Source: an uncultured beta proteobacterium
GTDB taxonomy: Bacteria > Pseudomonadota > Gammaproteobacteria > Burkholderiales > Burkholderiaceae_C
Reading direction: 5' to 3'
Length of the DNA: 31,347 nt
Assembly (NCBI GenBank): GCA_903885415.1
Contig: CAISIP010000270.1
Location: 1 to 31,347 of the forward strand
Shown here: positions 6,987 to 15,269 of the stretch, in pieces
Numbering within the stretch: the stretch's first letter is position 1
How the letters are laid out: every line of letters begins with the position of its first letter
Translations under genes and position numbers: made by a program
The notes under the pieces: generated by a model
Told to the model about the DNA's origin: nothing
Databases searched by the model: none
Seen by the model: only the letters and a program-made list of their open reading frames with translations

Positions 6987-7970
6987 TTAGTCCGGGTCCG
7001 GCAGCGCGAAGTGCCCCTGGTCGCGGAACTGGTTTGCTGCTGCGACCAGCGCCGTCAGGGTGGCGGGCTCGAAGGCCGAGTGGCCGGCATCGTCGATGAA
7101 CTGCAGCCTCGAGTTCGGCCAGGCCTGGTGCAGCCGCCAGGCGTTGGCGGGCGGGCAGATCACGTCGTAACGGCCTTGCACCATGACGGCCGGAATCGCC
7201 TGCAGCAGGGGCGCGTTGCTGACCAGTTGGTCGGGGCCGAAGAAGCCCAGGTTGCGCATGTAGTGGGCCTCCAGCCGGCCCACACCCAGGGCCACTGCGG
7301 GCGCATCGTAGGCCTGCTCGGCCTGCGGGTCTGGACGCAGGTGCAGGCAGCTGGCCTCGTAGCGGCTCCAAGCCCGCGCTGCCCGCATACTGATCGCCGG
7401 GTCGGGGCTGAACAGGCGCCGGCAGTAGGCGCCCAACAGGTCGGCGCGTTCGCCCGGGTCGACGCCGGCGACAAAGCGCGCATGCGCCTGCGGGAAGAAC
7501 CAGCCCATGCCGTTCAGAAACCAGTCGACCTCGGTCTGGGTGCATAAAAATATGCCGCGCAGGATGAAGCCGCTGCAGCGCTGCGGGTGCGCCTGCCCGT
7601 AGGCCAGCGCCAGCGTGGAGCCCCAGGACCCGCCGAAGACCAGCCATCGGGCAATCCCGAGCAGTTCGCGCAGCCGCTCGATGTCGGCGATGAGCAGTGG
7701 CGTCGTGTTGTCCCGGTGCTCGCCCAGTGGCGTCGACTTGCCGGCACCGCGTTGGTCGAACAGCACGATGCGGTAGTGGGTGGGGTCGAAGAATTGGCGG
7801 TGGCGGGGCCCCGAGCCCGCACCCGGGCCTCCGTGCAGGAATAGCACTGGCACACCTTCGGGGTTGCCCGACTCTTCCCAGTACATGGTGTGCAGCGCGT
7901 CGAGCGCCAGCATGCCGCTGCGGTAGGGTTTGATGGGCGGGTAGGGCCGGGCTTCGTGGCGAGCGTTCAT
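6987..7970 (-). CDS. pip: Proline iminopeptidase
   Basis: This is a 327-residue cytoplasmic alpha/beta-hydrolase (EC 3.4.11.5 family, peptidase S33) that removes N-terminal proline from peptides. HGGPGAGSG at 46-54 is the oxyanion-hole segment. GGSWGSTLALAYG carries the nucleophile Ser115, and GRYDVICP and GHSAFEP near the C-terminus carry the Asp and His of the triad. WEESGNPEGVPVLFLHGGPG is highly typical of bacterial PIP. The ATG at 7970 matches the usual MNARxxxYPxIxPY start, while a longer frame would overlap the previous gene. There is no good ribosome-binding site. The gene lies 23 bases after the EamA gene, which suggests re-initiation or coupling at the end of the leftward operon. 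Confidence 0.93.
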   Translation of the reverse strand: MNARHEARPYPPIKPYRSGMLALDALHTMYWEESGNPEGVPVLFLHGGPGAGSGPRHRQFFDPTHYRIVLFDQRGAGKSTPLGEHRDNTTPLLIADIERLRELLGIARWLVFGGSWGSTLALAYGQAHPQRCSGFILRGIFLCTQTEVDWFLNGMGWFFPQAHARFVAGVDPGERADLLGAYCRRLFSPDPAISMRAARAWSRYEASCLHLRPDPQAEQAYDAPAVALGVGRLEAHYMRNLGFFGPDQLVSNAPLLQAIPAVMVQGRYDVICPPANAWRLHQAWPNSRLQFIDDAGHSAFEPATLTALVAAANQFRDQGHFALPDPD

Positions 7971-7993
7971 GAACAGGGGGGATTGCGGTGGCG

Positions 7994-8869
7994 TTAGCGT
8001 CTGCGCGACAGTGTAAGCACGCCGGTGGCCAGCGCCGTACCGAGCACCACGACGGCGCCGCATAGCAGCATCCATGGCGTGAGCATTTCACCCAATAACC
8101 CGCTTCCGTAGGCGACCGCAAATACCGGTATCAAAAAGGTCACGGTGATGGTGCGCGACGGGCCCAGGCCCGCGATCAGCCGGAAGTACAGCAGGTAGGC
8201 CAGCGCGGTGCAGGCCAGGCCCAGCGCGAGCATCGACAGCCAGGCGAGCGGACCCGGGTTGTGCTCGGGCCACAACCAGATGCTGGGTCCGATGAGCGCC
8301 ATCGTTGCGCTGATCTGGCTGCCGGTGGCGGTTGCCAGCGGATGCACGCCGGTCAGGTAGCGCCTGGTGTAGCTGGCGCTAAAGCCATAGGAGACGGACG
8401 CCAGCAGGCAGGCGACGATGGCCCAGCCGCTGCCGCCGGGCTTGAAGCTGGCGTGGTCCGCAGCCAGCGCCACCACGCCGGCAAAGCCGATTACCAAGCC
8501 GGCGATGCGGGTTCTGGCCGGCCGCTCCTTGAGCCAGACCCACAGGATGATGGTTCCAAACAGCGGCGCGGTGGCGTTGAGGATCGCCGACAGGCCGGTG
8601 CTGATCGACATCACGGCGTAGGAAAACAGCGCGAAAGGAAACGCTGAATTCAGCAGCCCCAGCATCAGGAGCGCAGCGGCATTGTCGCGCAGGGCCTGCC
8701 ACTGGCCGCTGAACCACAGGACCGGAGCCAGCGCGGCGGCGGCGATCGCCACCCGGCCGCCGGCGGTGGCGACAACACCGAATTCCGGGCCGCACAGGCG
8801 CATGAACAGGAAAGAGGAGCCCCAGATGGCGCCCAGGGCGACGAACTCGAGCAGCAGCGATTTCTTCAC
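7994..8869 (-). CDS. EamA/DMT-family membrane transporter
   Basis: This 291-residue inner-membrane protein consists of two EamA halves of five hydrophobic helices each, the drug/metabolite transporter arrangement. It starts KKSLLLEFVALGAIWGSSFLFMRL, the typical first helix with the WGSSF motif. The second half contains GPSRTITVTFLIPVFAVAYG and ends with a short basic tail (LSRRR). Family members export amino acids or other metabolites, and the substrate here is unknown. The start is a GTG at 8869 whose last bases overlap the stop of the methyltransferase gene (GTGA), so translation is probably coupled. No other start fits the family length of about 290. It may share the transcript that begins with glgP. 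Confidence 0.88.
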   Translation of the reverse strand: MKKSLLLEFVALGAIWGSSFLFMRLCGPEFGVVATAGGRVAIAAAALAPVLWFSGQWQALRDNAAALLMLGLLNSAFPFALFSYAVMSISTGLSAILNATAPLFGTIILWVWLKERPARTRIAGLVIGFAGVVALAADHASFKPGGSGWAIVACLLASVSYGFSASYTRRYLTGVHPLATATGSQISATMALIGPSIWLWPEHNPGPLAWLSMLALGLACTALAYLLYFRLIAGLGPSRTITVTFLIPVFAVAYGSGLLGEMLTPWMLLCGAVVVLGTALATGVLTLSRRR

Positions 8870-9369
8870 GCGGATTCGATCGCCAGCAGCGCCTGCTTGC
8901 GATCGAGTCCGCCTGCGTACCCGGTGAGCGAGCCGTCGGCCCCCATGACCCGATGACAGGGGACGATGATGGCGATTGGGTTGCGACCCACTGCGGCACC
9001 GACCGCGCGCACTGCGCGGGGCCGGCCCAGCTGGGCAGCGATGGCGCCGTAGCTGCTGCTGTGTCCGTAACCGATTGCCAGCAGCGCCTGCCACACCGCC
9101 TGCTGGAAGGCGGTTCCGCCGCGCAGGTCCAGCGGCAGATCCCGGGCCAGTTCGCCGTCTTCGCGCTTGCACGCCAGGTACCGCTGCAAGCGCTGCACCA
9201 CGCTGCGCAGCAGGGGGTGCTCGGGCTGCTCGGACCAGCTGCCATGGTCGGGTTGGTGGCGCTGGCCGTCGAACCAGATGCCGGCCAGGCCCTGGTCCGT
9301 CGCCGCGACCCGGATGCGACCCAGCGCGCTGTCGAAGCTGGTGTAGCAAATGCTGCTGTCGAAATGCAT
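8866..9369 (-). CDS. ogt: Methylated-DNA--[protein]-cysteine S-methyltransferase
   Basis: This is a 167-residue suicide repair protein (EC 2.1.1.63) that takes the methyl group from O6-methylguanine in DNA. The active-site motif IVPCHRVMGADGSLTGYAGG is intact, with Cys138 as acceptor. FQQAVWQALLAIGYGHSSSYGAIAAQLGRPRAVRAVG is the helix-turn-helix and Arg-finger region. The ATG at 9369 is chosen over longer frames because AGGAGA lies just upstream and the length matches single-domain Ogt proteins. There is no Ada-type N-terminal regulator domain. The stop overlaps the next gene as GTGA. It follows malQ by 44 bases that contain a small hairpin. Confidence 0.93.
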   Translation of the reverse strand: MHFDSSICYTSFDSALGRIRVAATDQGLAGIWFDGQRHQPDHGSWSEQPEHPLLRSVVQRLQRYLACKREDGELARDLPLDLRGGTAFQQAVWQALLAIGYGHSSSYGAIAAQLGRPRAVRAVGAAVGRNPIAIIVPCHRVMGADGSLTGYAGGLDRKQALLAIESA

Positions 9370-9392
9370 GCGGGTCTCCTGTGCGTCTGGAC

Positions 9393-9407
9393 GGCTGCTA
9401 TGCAGCC
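9393..9407. other. Hairpin between malQ and ogt
   Basis: GGCTGC-TAT-GCAGCC is a 6-bp perfect stem with a 3-base loop in the 44-base gap between malQ and ogt. No T run follows on the transcribed strand. It may separate the glycogen part from the ogt-eamA-pip tail by message processing or partial termination, which is inference. Confidence 0.35.
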
Positions 9408-9413
9408 CTGCGT

Positions 9414-10910
9414 CTATGCTGGCGTGCGCCGGTACAGACGGCACCAATTGTGCAGCCTTTGGGCATGCTCGGGTTCGACCTGGTCCCACTCAAAGCGCCA
9501 TTCCCAGTAGCCGCGGGCTTCGCCCGGCAGGTTCATTCGGCTGGCAGCGTCGAGTCCGAGCAGGTCCTGCATCGGATGAATCGCGGTATCGGCGACGCTG
9601 GCGCAGGCAGCGCGCAGCAGATCCTGCTCGATGACGCTGCCGTCACAGTTCAGGTAGTCGCAGGCATGGTGGCGCTCGGCGACGCTGGCTTCCTGCCACC
9701 AGCCCCGTGTCGTGGTGTTGTCATGGGTGCCGGTGTAGACCACGGTGTTGCGCTCGTAGTTGTGCGGCAGGTAGGCGTTGCTGGCGTCGCCGCCAAAGGC
9801 GAACTGCAGGATACGCATGCCCGGAAATCCGAGTTGTCGGCGCAGTGCCTCGACATCGGGCGTGATCACGCCCAGATCCTCGGCGATGATCGCCGGCTTG
9901 CCCAGCGCCGCAGCGACGGCATCAAACAGTGCGGCGCCGGGCCCAGGTGTCCAGCGCCCGACCATCGCCGTGCTTTCTGCGGCCGGTATTTCCCAGCAGC
10001 CTGCGAAGCCGCGGAAATGGTCTACCCGCACCAGGTCGAGCAGCGCGCAGCTGTGGCGCATGCGCGCCACCCACCATGCGTAGCCCTCGTCGGCGTGGGC
10101 TGCCCATCGGTACAGGGGGTTGCCCCAACGCTGCCCGGTGGCGCTGAAAAAGTCCGGCGGCACGCCGGCGACGACGGTGGGCTGGCCGGTTGCGTCGAGC
10201 TCGAACAATTCCGGTCGGGACCAGACGTCGGCGCTTTGCAGCGCGACAAAGATCGGCATATCGCCGACGATGCGAACACCGCGCAGGTTGGCATAGTCCT
10301 TGAGGTTTGTCCATTGCCGGTGGAAGCACCACTGGCAGAACTTGCGCGCAGCGATCGCCTGGCGGTGCTCGGCCGCCGCTGCGCGCAATGCCTCAGGTGC
10401 GCGGGCGGCGAGCAGCGGGTCCCAACTGCTCCAGTCGCGCCACGCCTGGTCTTCGGCCAGCGCCATGAACAGCGCGTAGTCGTCGAGCCAGTCGGCGTTG
10501 CGCTCGCAAAATTCGGCAAAGTCGTCGCGCTGGCCGGCGTCGGCGCCGGCTGCGAAGGCGCTGGCCGCCACGCGCAGCCGCTGCATGCGCCAGGGAACAA
10601 CGGCGGAATAATCAACCCGTCGCGGCGGGAAAACAAGGTCAGCGCGCAGCGCGTCGGCGTCGAGCCAGCCCTTCTCGTGCAGCTCGTGCAGGTCGATCAG
10701 CAGCTCGTTGCCGGCAAAGGCCGAACTGGCCATGTAGGGCGAGTTGCCGGGCCCGATTCCGCCCAGCGGCAGCACCTGCCAAAGACTCTGGCCGGCGCTC
10801 AGCAGCCAGTCCACAAAGTGGTAGGCCGATGCGCCGAGGTCGCCCGAGCCGTGCGGACCGGGCAGGCTGGTCGGGTGCAGCAGCACACCGCTGGCGCGCC
10901 TAAAGTTCAT
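9414..10910 (-). CDS. malQ: 4-alpha-glucanotransferase (amylomaltase)
   Basis: This is a 498-residue cytoplasmic GH77 enzyme (EC 2.4.1.25) that disproportionates maltodextrins, joining short chains left by GlgX and releasing glucose. The N-terminus RRASGVLLHPTSLPGPHGSGDLG and WQVLPLGGIGPGNSPY are signature GH77 segments. LVRVDHFRGF holds the nucleophile Asp297 and IIAEDLGVITPDV the acid/base Glu344. Their 47-residue spacing matches the Thermus amylomaltase as I recall it. GTHDNTTTRGWW carries the third carboxylate. Length is that of the short Thermus/plant-DPE1-like form rather than the roughly 690-residue E. coli form. The ATG overlaps the glgX stop as ATGA, so the two are probably translationally coupled. 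Confidence 0.96.
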   Translation of the reverse strand: MNFRRASGVLLHPTSLPGPHGSGDLGASAYHFVDWLLSAGQSLWQVLPLGGIGPGNSPYMASSAFAGNELLIDLHELHEKGWLDADALRADLVFPPRRVDYSAVVPWRMQRLRVAASAFAAGADAGQRDDFAEFCERNADWLDDYALFMALAEDQAWRDWSSWDPLLAARAPEALRAAAAEHRQAIAARKFCQWCFHRQWTNLKDYANLRGVRIVGDMPIFVALQSADVWSRPELFELDATGQPTVVAGVPPDFFSATGQRWGNPLYRWAAHADEGYAWWVARMRHSCALLDLVRVDHFRGFAGCWEIPAAESTAMVGRWTPGPGAALFDAVAAALGKPAIIAEDLGVITPDVEALRRQLGFPGMRILQFAFGGDASNAYLPHNYERNTVVYTGTHDNTTTRGWWQEASVAERHHACDYLNCDGSVIEQDLLRAACASVADTAIHPMQDLLGLDAASRMNLPGEARGYWEWRFEWDQVEPEHAQRLHNWCRLYRRTPA

Positions 10911-13051
10911 GCGACTCCCGCCCCGGCCACTGCGAACAACTGCACGCTGTGCGCTGCCAGCAGGTACTGTGACTCGCCCTGTCCCTGCCAGGCAGCCAGA
11001 CCGGTGGGGTGGGCGCTGTCGAGCAGCAGCTGCCAGACGCCGCCGGGTAGCAGAAAAGGCTGCTGGTCGCCGCTGGCGTTGACCAGCAGCAGCAGCGGGG
11101 CCTGGGCGCGTCCGGGTCGGCCGATCAGGCAGCCCAGCACCCGCGACGCCGGGTCGCGCCAGCCGTCGCCGTGCAACACGCCGCCGTCGGCTTCAAGCCA
11201 GGTCAGGTCGCTCAGGCCCAGCGGGTCGCTCAGGCCGTTGTACCAATGGTTGCCAAAGGGCAGCGCAGCGCGACGCAGCGCGACACAGCGCGCGGTGAAG
11301 GCAATCAGGTTCTGGTCGGCTTGCTGCCAGTCGATCCAGGTCGTGGCGTTGTCCTGGTTGTAGGGGTTGTTGTTGCCGCCCTGGCTGTGACCAAGCTCGG
11401 CGCCGGCGCACAGCATTGGCGTTCCCTGCGCGAGCAGGTTGCACGCCAGCAGGGCGCGCTGCATCCGCTCGCGCAGCGCGGTCACTTCGGCGTCGCTACT
11501 GGGGCCCTCGGCGCCGCAGTTGAAGCTCAGGTTGTTGCCGTGGCCGTCGCGGTTGCCTTCGCCATTGGCTTCGTTGTGGCGCTCGTTGAAGCTCAGCAGG
11601 TCGCGCAGGGTGAAGCCGTCGTGGGCAACCACGAAGTTCACCGACTCGGCCGGTGTGCGCTGGCGTGGCTGGAACAGGTCGAAGGAGCCGCACAGTCGCA
11701 ACGCGAAGTCGCCGCGCGTGCTCGACCCGTTGTGCGAACGCGCCACGCTGCGCCCGCCGAGCCAGAACCTGCGCTGCGTGTCGCGGAACTGGTCGTTCCA
11801 CTCGAGCCATCCGCGCGGAAAGTTGCCCAGCTGGTAGCCGCCTAGTCCGAGGTCCCAGGGTTCGGCGACCATCTTCAAGGCCGACAGCACCGGGTCCTGC
11901 GCCAAGGCGGTGAAGAACGCGCTGTTGCGGTCGAAACCCTGGTCGCCGCGCCCGAGCACCGGCGCCAGGTCGAAGCGAAAGCCGTCGACATGCATATCCG
12001 AGGCCCAGTAGCGCAGGCTGTCCATCACCAGTCGCAGCAGCTGTGGGCGACGGATATCCAGCGTGTTGCCGCAACCTGTCAGGTTCTCGTATTGGCCCGG
12101 ATCCTGTGTCTCCAGACGGTAATAGCCGGCATTGTCCAGTCCGCGAAAGCCCAGCGTCGGTCCGGTTGCATCCGACTCCGCTGTGTGGTTGAAGACAACG
12201 TCCAGCAGCACCTCGATTCCAGCCGCGTGCAGCACGCGCACCATGGCGCGAAACTCGTCGCGCGGGGATTGACCCTGTCTGGCGCTCGCTAGGCGCGGGT
12301 CGAGCGCGAAAAAGGCCAAGCTGTTGTAGCCCCAGTAGTTGCGCAGGCCGATGTGCACCAACCGCTCTTCGTCGAGCGCGTAATGCACCGGCATCAGACT
12401 CAGCGCCGTGACGCCCAGGCGCTGCAGGTGTGCTATCGAGGCGGGATGGGCCAGGCCCGCGAAGGTTCCGCGCAGCGGCTCCGGTATCGCCAGGTTGCAC
12501 TTGGAAAAGCCCTTGACATGCAGTTCGTAGAGCACGGTGTCGGCCAGCGCGGTGGCCGGCGGCCGGTCATCGCTCCAGTCGAATGCGTCGCCGACGGCGC
12601 GCGCCTTGAGCGCCCACTGCGCGTTGTCGCGATCGTCGCGCAGCAGGGGTTGCAGCCGGTTCGCGCCGAACTGCTCGTCGCGCCAGTGGAACTGTCCGAC
12701 CAGTTCGCGCGCATAGGGGTCAAGCAGCAGCTTGGCCGGGTTAAAGCGCAGGCCGCGCTCGGGCTGCCAGGGCCCGTGCGCGCGCAGCCCGTAGACCTGC
12801 CCCGGACCTGCCCGGGGAAGGTAGCCGTGCCAGATATCGCCGCTGCGCGTCGGGAGCGGCCAGCGCGCTAGCTCGTGCTGGCCTTCGTCGTCAAACAGGC
12901 ACAGCTCGATGCGCACCGCGCTGGCCGAAAACACGGCGAAATTCAGCCCACTGCCATCATGCTGCGCGCCCAATGGCCCGGGTCGGCCCGGCTGCAGCGC
13001 CGCCGCGGTGTCTGTCAGTGGGGATGCAGCCATTGCCGGGTGGCGTCTCAT
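10907..13051 (-). CDS. glgX: Glycogen debranching enzyme (isoamylase type)
   Basis: This 714-residue GH13 enzyme hydrolyses alpha-1,6 branches of phosphorylase limit dextrin. A CBM48 domain lies near residues 25-130 (GLNFAVFSASAVRIELCLFDD). The GH13 barrel contains VLLDVVFNHTAES, DGFRFDLAPVLGR with predicted nucleophile Asp361, and MVAEPWDLG with predicted acid/base Glu397. FVVAHDGFTLRDLLSFNERHNEANGEGNRDGHGNN is the typical GlgX/TreX segment. The ATG at 13051 overlaps the glgB stop as ATGA; a second ATG at 13033 is possible, and longer open frames upstream read through glgB in the wrong frame. The protein is slightly longer than E. coli GlgX. Its own stop overlaps malQ in the same way, giving a glgB-glgX-malQ coupled chain. 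Confidence 0.95.
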   Translation of the reverse strand: MRRHPAMAASPLTDTAAALQPGRPGPLGAQHDGSGLNFAVFSASAVRIELCLFDDEGQHELARWPLPTRSGDIWHGYLPRAGPGQVYGLRAHGPWQPERGLRFNPAKLLLDPYARELVGQFHWRDEQFGANRLQPLLRDDRDNAQWALKARAVGDAFDWSDDRPPATALADTVLYELHVKGFSKCNLAIPEPLRGTFAGLAHPASIAHLQRLGVTALSLMPVHYALDEERLVHIGLRNYWGYNSLAFFALDPRLASARQGQSPRDEFRAMVRVLHAAGIEVLLDVVFNHTAESDATGPTLGFRGLDNAGYYRLETQDPGQYENLTGCGNTLDIRRPQLLRLVMDSLRYWASDMHVDGFRFDLAPVLGRGDQGFDRNSAFFTALAQDPVLSALKMVAEPWDLGLGGYQLGNFPRGWLEWNDQFRDTQRRFWLGGRSVARSHNGSSTRGDFALRLCGSFDLFQPRQRTPAESVNFVVAHDGFTLRDLLSFNERHNEANGEGNRDGHGNNLSFNCGAEGPSSDAEVTALRERMQRALLACNLLAQGTPMLCAGAELGHSQGGNNNPYNQDNATTWIDWQQADQNLIAFTARCVALRRAALPFGNHWYNGLSDPLGLSDLTWLEADGGVLHGDGWRDPASRVLGCLIGRPGRAQAPLLLLVNASGDQQPFLLPGGVWQLLLDSAHPTGLAAWQGQGESQYLLAAHSVQLFAVAGAGVA

Positions 13052-15231
13052 AGCGTCCATTGCAGTACCAGCGTCGCCAGCGGCGGCAGGTTGAGCGCGA
13101 TCGACCAGTGCCGTCCATGGCAAGGCTGCTCCTGCGCCTGCGTCACGCCCAGCGGAGCTCCGATATTGCTGCCGCCGTAATGATGCGAGTCGGTGTTGAT
13201 GCGTTCGCGGTACAAGCCCGCGTGCGGTACGCCGAGGCGGTAGCCCATGTGCGGGCTGGGCGTGAAATTGCAGACGACGACGACGCAGCTGCGCGCATCG
13301 TTGCCGTGGCGGATAAAAGCCAGGCGCGAATGCGCCGCATCGTCGTGGTCGATCCATTCGAAACCATCGGCGCTGCAGTCGCGCTGGTGCAGCGCCGGTG
13401 TGGCGCGGTAGAGGTGGTTGAGGTCGCGCAGTAGCCGCGCCACGCCAGCATGTTGCGGGTCCGATAGCAGGTGCCAGTCCAGTCCCTGGTCGTGGTTCCA
13501 TTCGCGCAGCTGTGCGAACTCGCAGCCCATGAACAGCAGCTTCTTGCCCGGGTGGCCGAACATGAATCCGTAATAGGCACGCAGGTTGGCGAACTGCTGC
13601 CAGCGGTCGCCCGGCATCTTGGCCAGCATCGATCCCTTGCCGTGCACGACCTCGTCGTGCGATATCGGAAGGACGAAGTTTTCGCTAAAGGCATAGACCA
13701 GCCCGAAGCTGATTTCGCTATGGTGGTGGCTGCGGTGCACCGGGTCGCGTCGCATGTACTGCAGCGAGTCGTGCATCCAGCCCATATTCCACTTGTAGTG
13801 AAAACCCAGGCCGCCGGCAAAGGTGGGCCGCGATACCGCGGGGAAAGCCGTCGACTCCTCGGCCAGCGTGATCGCCTGCGGGCAATGTGCGCCGATGACT
13901 TCGTTGAGCCGCTTGAGGAAGGCGATCGTCTCCAGGTTTTCGCGCCCACCATGCGCGTTGGCGATCCATTCGCCGGGTTTGCGGCTGTAGTCGCGGTACA
14001 ACATCGAGGCGACCGCGTCGACCCGCAGTCCGTCGACGCCGAAACGCTCGATCCAGTACAGGGCGTTGCCGACCAGGAAGTTGCGCACCTCGGTGCGGCC
14101 GAGGTTGAAAATCAGCGTGTTCCAGTCGGCGTGCACTCCCTCGCGCGGATCGGCGTATTCGTACAGATGGGTACCATCGAAGTGGCCCAGTCCGTGCGCG
14201 TCGTTCGGGAAATGCGCCCCAACCCAGTCGAGCAGCAGGCCAAGGCCGCCTTCATGGCAGCGCGTGACGAAACGGCGAAAGCCCTCGGGGCTGCCAAAGC
14301 GCGACGTCGGCGCGTACAAGCCAACCGGCTGGTAGCCCCAGGAGCCGTCGAAGGGGTGCTCGCTGATGGGCAGCAGCTCGAGGTGGGTGAAGCCCATGTC
14401 GATGGCGTAGGGAATCAGCGTGTCGGCCAGTTCGTCCCAGTTCAGCCAGCGCTGCGGGTCTGCGCCGTCACGCCGCCAGGATCCCAGATGCACTTCGTAG
14501 ATGCTGATCGGCGCGTCGAGCGCGTTGGCCGCCTGACGCTGCACCGACGGCGCTAGTGCAGGCGCCAGGGAGTGGACCACGCTGGCGGTATCGGGTCGCA
14601 ACTGCGCGGCGAATGCGTAGGGGTCGGAACGCTGCGGCAGCACCCGGCCGGTTGCATCGCGGAGCGCATATTTGTAGCGTGCGCCCTGCGCGACCGCTGG
14701 CAAAAATATTTCCCACACCCCGCACTCGCGGCGCAGCCGCATCGGATGGCGCCGCGCGTCCCAGTGGTTGAAGTCGCCGACCACGCTCACGCACAATGCA
14801 TTGGGTGCCCAGACCGCGAAGCTGCTTCCCGCCACGTCGTCCATGCGCGCTGGCCGCGCGCCGAGCACTTCGAAAGGCCGCAAGTGGGTTCCTTCGGCCA
14901 GTAGCCAGATGTCGGTCTGGCCCAGAACCGGCCCAAAGCGGTAGGGGTCGTCGATCAGTGCGTCGCTTCCGTCGCCCCAGCGCAGCTGCAACTGGTAGGC
15001 CCCGGTGGGCGCTTCGTCGAGCACCTGCTCGAACAAGCCGTCGATGTGGCGCTGTGGCAACTGCGCAAGCACCCGCCCGCTGGCTGCATCGACCGCGTAG
15101 ACCTGCTGCGCGCCGGGCAGGAAGGCACGCAGCCATACCCGGCCTTGTGCGTCCGGATGCGGTCCGAGCACCGAAAACGGGTCGCCATGGCGGGCGCCGC
15201 AGATTTTGTCGATGTCGGTGGCGTCGAGCAT
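13048..15231 (-). CDS. glgB: 1,4-alpha-glucan branching enzyme
   Basis: This is a 727-residue GH13 enzyme (EC 2.4.1.18) that moves glucan segments to form alpha-1,6 branches. An N-terminal CBM48-like region (DPFSVLGPHPDAQG) is followed by a second CBM48 (FAVWAPNALCVSVVGDFNHWD) near residue 140. Then comes the catalytic barrel, with Asp405 in GVDGLRVDAVASM, Glu458 in ITLAEEST and Asp526 in LPISHDEVVHGKGSM. With the ATG at 15231 these residue numbers equal those of E. coli GlgB, which strongly supports this start over the longer frame to 15381. The C-terminal beta domain ends LATLVLQWTL. The gene begins 38 bases after the glgP stop with only a weak ribosome-binding site, and its own stop overlaps glgX. 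Confidence 0.97.
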   Translation of the reverse strand: MLDATDIDKICGARHGDPFSVLGPHPDAQGRVWLRAFLPGAQQVYAVDAASGRVLAQLPQRHIDGLFEQVLDEAPTGAYQLQLRWGDGSDALIDDPYRFGPVLGQTDIWLLAEGTHLRPFEVLGARPARMDDVAGSSFAVWAPNALCVSVVGDFNHWDARRHPMRLRRECGVWEIFLPAVAQGARYKYALRDATGRVLPQRSDPYAFAAQLRPDTASVVHSLAPALAPSVQRQAANALDAPISIYEVHLGSWRRDGADPQRWLNWDELADTLIPYAIDMGFTHLELLPISEHPFDGSWGYQPVGLYAPTSRFGSPEGFRRFVTRCHEGGLGLLLDWVGAHFPNDAHGLGHFDGTHLYEYADPREGVHADWNTLIFNLGRTEVRNFLVGNALYWIERFGVDGLRVDAVASMLYRDYSRKPGEWIANAHGGRENLETIAFLKRLNEVIGAHCPQAITLAEESTAFPAVSRPTFAGGLGFHYKWNMGWMHDSLQYMRRDPVHRSHHHSEISFGLVYAFSENFVLPISHDEVVHGKGSMLAKMPGDRWQQFANLRAYYGFMFGHPGKKLLFMGCEFAQLREWNHDQGLDWHLLSDPQHAGVARLLRDLNHLYRATPALHQRDCSADGFEWIDHDDAAHSRLAFIRHGNDARSCVVVVCNFTPSPHMGYRLGVPHAGLYRERINTDSHHYGGSNIGAPLGVTQAQEQPCHGRHWSIALNLPPLATLVLQWTL

Positions 15232-15269
15232 GCAAGCTGCGCTGGCGGGTGTCGGGCGGGCTGTGCCGG

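Noticed and set aside
6229..8121. A 630-codon leftward frame through the nitroreductase and pip genes
   Set aside because: It is an out-of-frame shadow caused by high GC in third positions. The translated sequence is low-complexity Arg/Ala/Pro, and real genes with clear motifs occupy the same DNA.
8976..11363. A 795-codon rightward frame antisense to ogt, malQ and glgX
   Set aside because: It has no recognisable domain and is the mirror of three well-supported leftward genes.
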